From: Oreohelix idahoensis
Taxonomy: Eukaryota > Mollusca > Gastropoda > Stylommatophora > Oreohelicidae
Assembly (NCBI GenBank): GCA_024509875.1
Contig: JAMPIV010017562.1
Location: 62,001 to 126,000 of the forward strand
Direction: 5' to 3'
DNA length: 64,000 bases
Position numbers and translations under genes: made by a program. A model generated the notes under the pieces. The model saw nothing but the letters and a program-made list of their open reading frames with translations. It searched no databases and had not been told where the DNA came from. This document shows positions 57,936 to 64,000 of the stretch, one piece after another; the stretch's first letter is position 1, and each line of letters begins with the position of its first letter.

Positions 57936-60335
57936 TGTAGTGAAGTGAATCTGTATAACAACACGCTCAAAAATTCCCCGCTCAAAAACTAGCTATCGTA
58001 ATTTTAAATCTATAAATAACTACAGTATTTGAAATTTGTCTGAGGGGCTAGTCAAATTTACCGCCAACAATTTATCTACGGATTTGAATTTTTCTAAGAA
58101 ACAAGTCAAAAGGTTACCACCCATCTTAAAAATTATCTAAGAGCATAGTACAAATTTAACAACCAATCAAATCGTTTTCCTTTCTTGTAGTGTTAAGAAA
58201 ATTTTGGTTGACATGGAAATATGCCCATTTTGAGTTTTTGACCGAACGAAGATATTTTATTTCTTAAAAACTAAAGAGAGTTAAACAGTGGGAAATGTCT
58301 TAAATTATAGCGCTGATATTGCTTAACAAATAAGCATAAATATTCCCGCATGATAAAATTTTGTTGTAGGAGAACAATTTATTTTTGCAATATTTTCACA
58401 TCACGGTCAGACACAATTTAATTACTTAAAAATTACCTAGAGTGAAATGCAAAGGAATAACTAAAGGAAAAGTATATAGAACGATAGAGATTAATTGGCC
58501 GTTCAATTATCACTTTTGATAATTGAAATCGGTCCACAAATAACGTTAAAATAAAATATTCAGATTTGGTCAGATTAGACAAACACGCTTAGAAACCATA
58601 ATATTTTCAAGTCTCAAAAAGTTAACTTTTGTTTTTTGACTCTTGTCTGATTGGTTGGGTGGGTAACGCTATAAACAGTATCAATTTCTTGTGGTTAGTC
58701 CGCCATTGATTCATAAACACCATGCCGAGCTGACGTGTTTTAAGAAGACTGTATGACAAAGCCTTTGCCGTCTGATCTGTGAAAGCAGTGATAAGAACCC
58801 ATTTACGGCCAGTCAGCTTGTGTGTGAGTGAACATATTTACCTGAGGGTAAGAGAGATAATTTTATTGGTATATTTTGTTAAATATTTGACTTGTAATTA
58901 CAAAGCCTAAGTGCTCCATATTCATTCGGAAGTAAAAACTGCCGCGGGATGTGTTATGTCATGCCGACCTAAGTAGGAATGTGCATGCTTGTTCGAAATG
59001 AAAAAAAATGTGTCTAATGTTTGAAAATATGGCACAATTACGACAAGTAAACGTTACTAGTGGTTTAATTTAGTATTTCTTCTGGAGTGACACACTGTTC
59101 ATAGATCATGTAATAAACATCTAGGGAAGGTTAAAATGAAGTAATCAAGAGGTCACATGCTGTATTGAATTTGCCATGCTTATGGTATGGAAGCAAACAT
59201 GGACGAGAGACCCAAACAGTGAATAAACACAAGAAAAAGAATGATTTCATGAAACTGATGGTTAAAAAAAAAAAAAGTTAGTTGCTTATCCTTTACAGGA
59301 CGTGGCAATCAACCCCAGCTTTTATTGGCTGTTTGTGATTTTTTCTAGGCAATTTTTTCATTCAGTAGTTTGCCATTGCTTTCTGAACGGTACGGCGCTT
59401 ATACCATTGTTAAAAATCCACAACGGAATTAAAGGTCTTGTGCAACTTGTTAGCACACAGGACTGACCATAGTAAGTTTAATATTGTTTAGGGGTGAAGT
59501 GATTGAGGCAAATTTATACATGGAGTGGGTTGTCCTTCTATTCCAGGTCATATTACGAACTTACATCGTGGCTGCATGCTATTGAAAGAGGGGCCTGTGG
59601 AAGTTGAGCGCTTCTCAGATACTTGAAGCTAGACACCATCGTCTCAGCCAAGGAGTCACAGTGGGTGATCCTAAATACTATTGAGAGAACAGCAGTAGCT
59701 TCATTTTAAAGATAAGTCCTTTATAAGGCAAATGGTGGTTCATCCAAAAACTGGTTCACCCAAATAAACTTAGAAACAACTATGGCATGATGACATTAGC
59801 AGACCTTCCATTGTCGGACTAGAACAGTAGTAATATTTGTACAAGAACTGTGCGTGCAGACATTCCATTAACCCTTTACAGAAATGAACAGATTTGTTTT
59901 CCAAATTATTTATTTTATTCTGTAATAAACATTTTCTTGAGTTTGAAAGTCCTGACAAAAGATTTATGTTCAGGACCATTAAAATTGTACATATAAATTG
60001 AATACAGCCTTTCTTAAATAATTTTCATTAAAGTTGAAAGTTCTGTTGGTAATTAATCATAAAATATAAATAAATACATTCCCCTAGACCCGTAGCTAAA
60101 TCAATTTGGGATCAGAAGAGGTAGCAGTAGGGACTCAGAGTACATCATCATCATCTTCTCTGAGAACTTGCATAGCTTGACCCCACTTTGATGTCTATAC
60201 ACCCTTACTCTTTTCAGAGAAGGGGGTATTTCTTATAAGACCAGTCTCTTATCTGGCACTATCCTGGTATCCTCTGATACACCTATTTGTCCAGGAAAGC
60301 CTATACTCTTATTAACATCAAAACCTCTTATCACA
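57936..60335 (+). mobile_element. Family-E solo LTR nested in a family-C LTR
   Basis: A 2400-bp segment begins TGTAGTGAAG and ends CTCTTATCACA, with the 5-bp TSD TCCGC at 57931-57935 and 60336-60340. The uninterrupted target is visible in the solo LTR near 5014-5040 (CTACATCCGTATGTCTC), proving insertion into family C. It is homologous over its whole length to 41286-43524. The TATA-like GCTATAAACA (58668), donor-like GGGTAAGAG (GT at 58848) and acceptor-like CTATTCCAG (AG at 59545) are shared with that copy. Confidence 0.9.
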
Positions 60336-60645
60336 TCCGCATATCTCAGATAATTTATTAAATACACTCAAACAGAGCTATAAATAATAATAAGAGGACA
60401 TTCGCTGAATTAACTCAACTGGGGGCTTGCGCGAGCTAAAATTATATTACCTAATCCTTCACAAAAGTTGACGGCAGATACTAGAATTAATGTGCTCAGC
60501 CAATGCAGCATTGTTCTCGCTTTCTGAATATTTTGTGATCACTACCTTGAGGTAGAAGCATCATTATCCTTCTATCTACAACTTTGCCAAGAGTAATCTT
60601 GTGCAAAGCTAGACACATTTGAAGACCCACAACAGTTACTCTTGA
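60336..60645 (+). mobile_element. Family-C LTR copy, 3' part, truncated
   Basis: It continues the LTR after the nested insertion (CAAACAGAGCTATA, GGGGGCTTGCGCGAGC, GACGGCAGATACTAG, GCCAAGAGTAATCTTGTGC), matching 5040-5345. It stops before the GAGGCAACCCGTGACA end, so the terminus is lost. Confidence 0.8.
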
Positions 60646-61919
60646 ATTTGGCATCAAATGTCAGCTAGACGAGATGGACGTATGAGAGGATGCATCCGCC
60701 ATGTTTATAACCAGCGAGCTACAGGAACAGTTAGCATTCACACTCTTCGACATATACTGAGGGAGACTGAGCACATATGGGTTTGCCCGGAGTGCAGTGA
60801 AGTCGATTCTGTTCAACAATAACATGACATAAAAGTATACAGAGGAGCAGTTACGGTATCAGATCATCTTTTTTAGCCAAAATAAAGTTGAAACACAAAT
60901 GATATACAACAGTTCATTGCTACAGACAATAGTTTATTGTAAGATATCTAACATGGACAGGCCTTGAGCTAATGACAAGCAAACGAAGGACTTGACACGT
61001 ATTTGGTAAGGCCTATGCTTCTTGTGGAGGGCAGATCTGGCTTAAGGATGTTTCAAAATGGTGCGAGTGCTCGTTTTGTGCTATTCCTTCCATGCCGTAC
61101 TTTATTATTTTCTTATGAGGGTCAATTTCATTTTACTGAGTTGTATCATACTAAAATTTCCGTAATTTTATTTACATTTCACACAGCGCAAGATCCGCCT
61201 CTGCTGAAGGGTAACGATGGACATAATGAAAGGTTAGTCAGCTGATGTTTCTTGTCATTTGTGAACGCGACTCACTTTCTGGGGTGGGGGCTCGGCCTTA
61301 TTGTCCTCTTGTAAAGCGTTTTTTTTTTTTTTTTTTTTTGACGTAGAACGCTACGACGAGCATACGACGAACCATTGCAAACATTGCTGGGGCTGTTCAT
61401 TTTTCTCTCCAAAGTATTAGTTTAATTGAAGTACTTATGCATATGGCTGGAAATCTCATCAGGTAGACAAAATGATACAGAAACGACCACTGATACATGA
61501 ATACTTCTGTGTAGGCCACATGTGGACCATCTGTACTTGGGAGAGAAAGGGGAATCAAATGACGTGAGTGATCCTTTTCACGTGTACCGCCCAACTCCGG
61601 TTAGAGATGCAGTCTTCGTTCAGGCATGAAGTGTGTTCTCTTGGCTAACATCATACCATGTTTTACAGCACTGCTCATTGCTTAATCCTTTCGTGTTAAT
61701 TATATCTTCATTCTATATTGTTGCGTTGTCTATACTGCTTCAAAGATAATGTACGAGTATATATCTTGTTAGTACTTCTCCAATTTTAATCTAGCTGTCA
61801 TTTGTATAAATTATTCTCGTTCCTTTTTTTTTCCTTCTGTGCGTATTTTCAATTAAAATTGTTGTTACCAGTCATCAAATATTCTAATTTTGTCATCAGT
61901 AAATAACTTATAGCTCGCC
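60646..61919. other. Unassigned sequence with a T-run
   Basis: A short plus-strand stretch near 60680-60820 reads RGCIRHVYNQRATGTVSIHT and HIWVCPECSEVD before a stop. It may be a fragment of an unknown protein, but it is too short to name. There is a T-run of about 20 at 61320-61339. The 80-codon open frame at 61003-61245 has no recognisable domain. Confidence 0.4.
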
Positions 61920-62120
61920 AGGAAGCTTAGGTCTTCAAGAAACATACGCCAAGTCCTCCTGTCACGTGTCATCAGCTTAAGTTGTTCTACATCTTCCTCA
62001 TCATTGTCACTTCAGTTTCCAGTTGTCTTCTCCAAGTATTTTAGGTCTACCTCTGCCTCTCTTAAATTTTGTGATATTTTGTCCTTATTCTCGTAATATT
62101 AGTTTTTTTTCCCTCTGTTT
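61920..62120 (-). pseudogene. LINE C-terminal remnant
   Basis: The minus strand reads FKRGRGRPKILGEDNW and, in another frame, LMTRDRRTWRMFLEDL. These are the GRPK..W and DRRTW terminal blocks of an RTE-like RT. Frames are broken by stops and shifts. Confidence 0.55.
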
Positions 62121-62869
62121 ATTTTAAGATCAATTGTATGTGCTCTTTCATCATGTATATACATTTTGTTCTGCATCTCATTATCATTGTGATTCATCCA
62201 AGCCACCTCATCGGCAATTTCCTTATCGCTGTTAGGCTGCGAATTCCATTTTTATTGACTGGTATTGTTGTTTTCATAATCCAGTCAATAGCCAGTAATA
62301 AGGAGTAGCTACAAGAGGCATCCCTGACGCACTCCAGTTCTTACCTCAAATAGTTCTGTAAGTTGTCCTTCACATGTTTTCTTCATTAGTTTATTGAACT
62401 TGTAGAGGACTCCATGATGTCTCATTAGTTTTCAAAGTAAGAAGTAGAGATTAAAAAAAAATCACACACAAAAATTAGAAATAGCAAAACACAGCCGACC
62501 TGCTGCACATCTAACACTGGTGCTGACGGTATTGTTGAGGTCAGTAAGATCTGACGTGGCACCATTTTTCAGCGTAAAACTCCACGAGCAACATTTACTT
62601 GCTAAACCTGGCCTTTAGATCTGATATTGTCGATAAAAATGATAGAAAACTCCGTACAAAGCACTACAACAGGAGGCAATCAGATCATCAAAAGTAGTCC
62701 TCCGTCGCACAAGTGTTTCGGCAATTTGTCTTCTTTACACTATAAGGAGAAAAAAAGGGGGGTGGATCACCAGGGTCATGTCTCCCAAGAGACGATTATG
62801 AAAGTAACCGTTATGTTGTATATATTTTGAATATAACTAATGTTGTATTATAATTCTATAACCCGTTGC
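62121..62869. other. Unassigned sequence
   Basis: No gene or repeat recognised. Confidence 0.3.
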
Positions 62870-63066
62870 TGTTGCTTCAAAACCAACACGATGCCATTTC
62901 CGCAATCTCACCGAGCATCTTAAGTGCCCTCATTCATGACTGTCCTTTCACTTCCAGTAGTTTCAGTAGATCATACACTGAGGCAGCCATTAGACCTCTT
63001 GCACCTACCTCTACGGCTAAGACTTTTGCTGTGAACCCTTCATGCCTCAAGTCCGTGACCAGATAA
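62870..63066 (-). pseudogene. Retroelement C-terminal fragment (GARG-type motif)
   Basis: The minus strand reads LVTDLRHEGFTAKVLAVEVG, then ARGLMAASVYDLLKLLEVKG, a stop, and RALKMLGEIAEMASCWFW. The VEVG.RG motif followed by a short helical segment resembles the C-terminal endonuclease-like tail of some site-specific or related non-LTR elements. This is pattern recall only. The opposite-strand open frame is its shadow. Confidence 0.4.
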
Positions 63067-63837
63067 TTTTACTTAGCCTATATTTGAATGAATGTTGTGC
63101 GTAGTGAAGGTTTGAAAACCACTGAACAGACGTGACTAAATACCGCTGCATCTTTAGGATACCAAACCAGTTTTCAATAGCGCGGTTGAATTTGACAGCA
63201 TGTAAGAGGTGTGCCTTGAGTCAGTGGTTTTTTTTTTTTTGTACGTGACAGAGACTGAAGGGTTAATGTTACAATTAATGTGTTTTGTTTGTGCTGAAAT
63301 GTTTTATAAACATTGTCGTTTTTATTTTGTTGAGGTTGCTAAGTTTTCGTGTACGATTGATATAACAACAACAGTAAAGTTGGGTGTGACCATTTCTACT
63401 GCTGTCTTCTATGATGTTATGGGATTGTACAACGTGTTTGAGTTAATTTTAGCAGTGATTGTTGGCAGTGGTGTAACAACAATGTAAGGGGTCCCGTGCA
63501 CAAATTAAGTGGCGCTCTCCTTATTAACGGTGACTGAAAAGTCACTCCCTAATTTTAATTTGCTACATCTTCACTTCTATTTATTGGACGTGTATGAAAC
63601 AAATTGTGACATAATGGGGCGACACCTCTCGATCTGTTTCACTCCGGCAGTAATCGGTGCATTTGTGGTACTGATTTTATTTCGTGCTTTCAATTGTCGC
63701 ACTTTATTTCTTACTTTCTTTCTATACTATGTAGCAGATAGTTTATATTTTCAAGTATTCGTTCACTACTGTCAGTATATTGTGTCTTGTCTGTTATCTG
63801 ACACTCCTTGTGGCTGATAAACACTTCACATTTGCAG
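63067..63837. other. Unassigned sequence
   Basis: Two plus-strand open frames (63209-63487, 63509-63817) are hydrophobic and AT-driven, without a domain-like pattern or conserved start. I do not call them genes. Confidence 0.35.
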
Positions 63838-64000
63838 GGACAGGTAGAGATAATATTACGAGAGGCAGGTTGGTAAAATTCCCTGTACCACGCTTGGCCG
63901 CTACGGATTAACACGTACATCGCCCAGCGCTATCTGCCTAATCACCGACAAGACGGGTGTGCGCATCACCAAAGCTTAGAATAAGGGGAGACAACTGATG
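63838..64000 (+). mobile_element. Family-C LTR fragment running off the window
   Basis: It matches the solo LTR at about 3186-3330: GGCAGGTTGGTAAAATTCCC, CTTGGCCGCTACGGATTAAC and CATCGCCCAGCGCTA line up with the same blocks there. The start of the LTR is missing and its continuation lies beyond the window. Confidence 0.75.

Noticed and set aside
63209..63817. Two hydrophobic ORFs as possible membrane proteins
   Set aside because: Composition is AT-driven, with no conserved features or exon signals.

Overview
The window is accessory, repeat-built DNA from an animal genome. It has no bacterial-style gene packing, no operons and no recognisable host gene. Every coding stretch I could identify belongs to a transposable element: Ty3/gypsy LTR retrotransposons, non-LTR retrotransposons (LINEs), and a pogo/Tigger DNA transposon. 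The mix of Gmr1-like gypsy elements with SCAN-like Gag, RTE-like LINEs with short tandem 3' tails, a tRNA-derived SINE and very long LTRs suggests a marine invertebrate, perhaps a mollusc. That taxonomic guess is an inference with low confidence.

Layout. 1-6.5 kb: three arrays of a 28-bp minisatellite and one 86-bp tandem repeat. The second and third 28-bp arrays were one array, now split by a 2.34-kb solo LTR (family C) with a 5-bp target-site duplication (TSD). 7-32.3 kb: one old, minus-strand family-C gypsy element. Its 3' LTR is at 6958-9483 and a stub of its 5' LTR is at 31922-32330. Its gag is broken by two much younger full-length gypsy elements: element A (12904-22255) and element B (22372-31454). 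A and B each have near-identical LTRs and perfect 5-bp TSDs, and they landed only 116 bp apart. A 5'-truncated LINE (about 10131-11195) lies in the family-C integrase. 32-37 kb: microsatellites, a SINE copy, LINE tails and an internally deleted LINE. 37-41 kb: an 80-bp satellite with a 73-bp variant flank. 41.3-43.5 kb: a solo LTR of another family (E). 44.4-46.7 kb: a broken Tigger copy. 46.8-53.2 kb: a GC-rich unassigned block, a 22-bp minisatellite, a second SINE and a decayed LINE. 53.6-60.6 kb: a family-C LTR broken by a 2.3-kb unassigned insert and by a nested solo LTR of family E. 60.6-64 kb: LINE remnants and the start of another family-C LTR that runs off the window.

The most notable biology is that elements A and B have the pol order protease-integrase-RT-RNase H. 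The integrase lies before the reverse transcriptase, as in Ty1/copia, although all domains are Ty3/gypsy-type. This is the Gmr1 arrangement, paired with a SCAN-like Gag. Both copies look very young: the LTR pairs differ by 2 substitutions plus one 2-bp indel (A) and by 1 substitution (B). Each carries a single visible reading-frame break.
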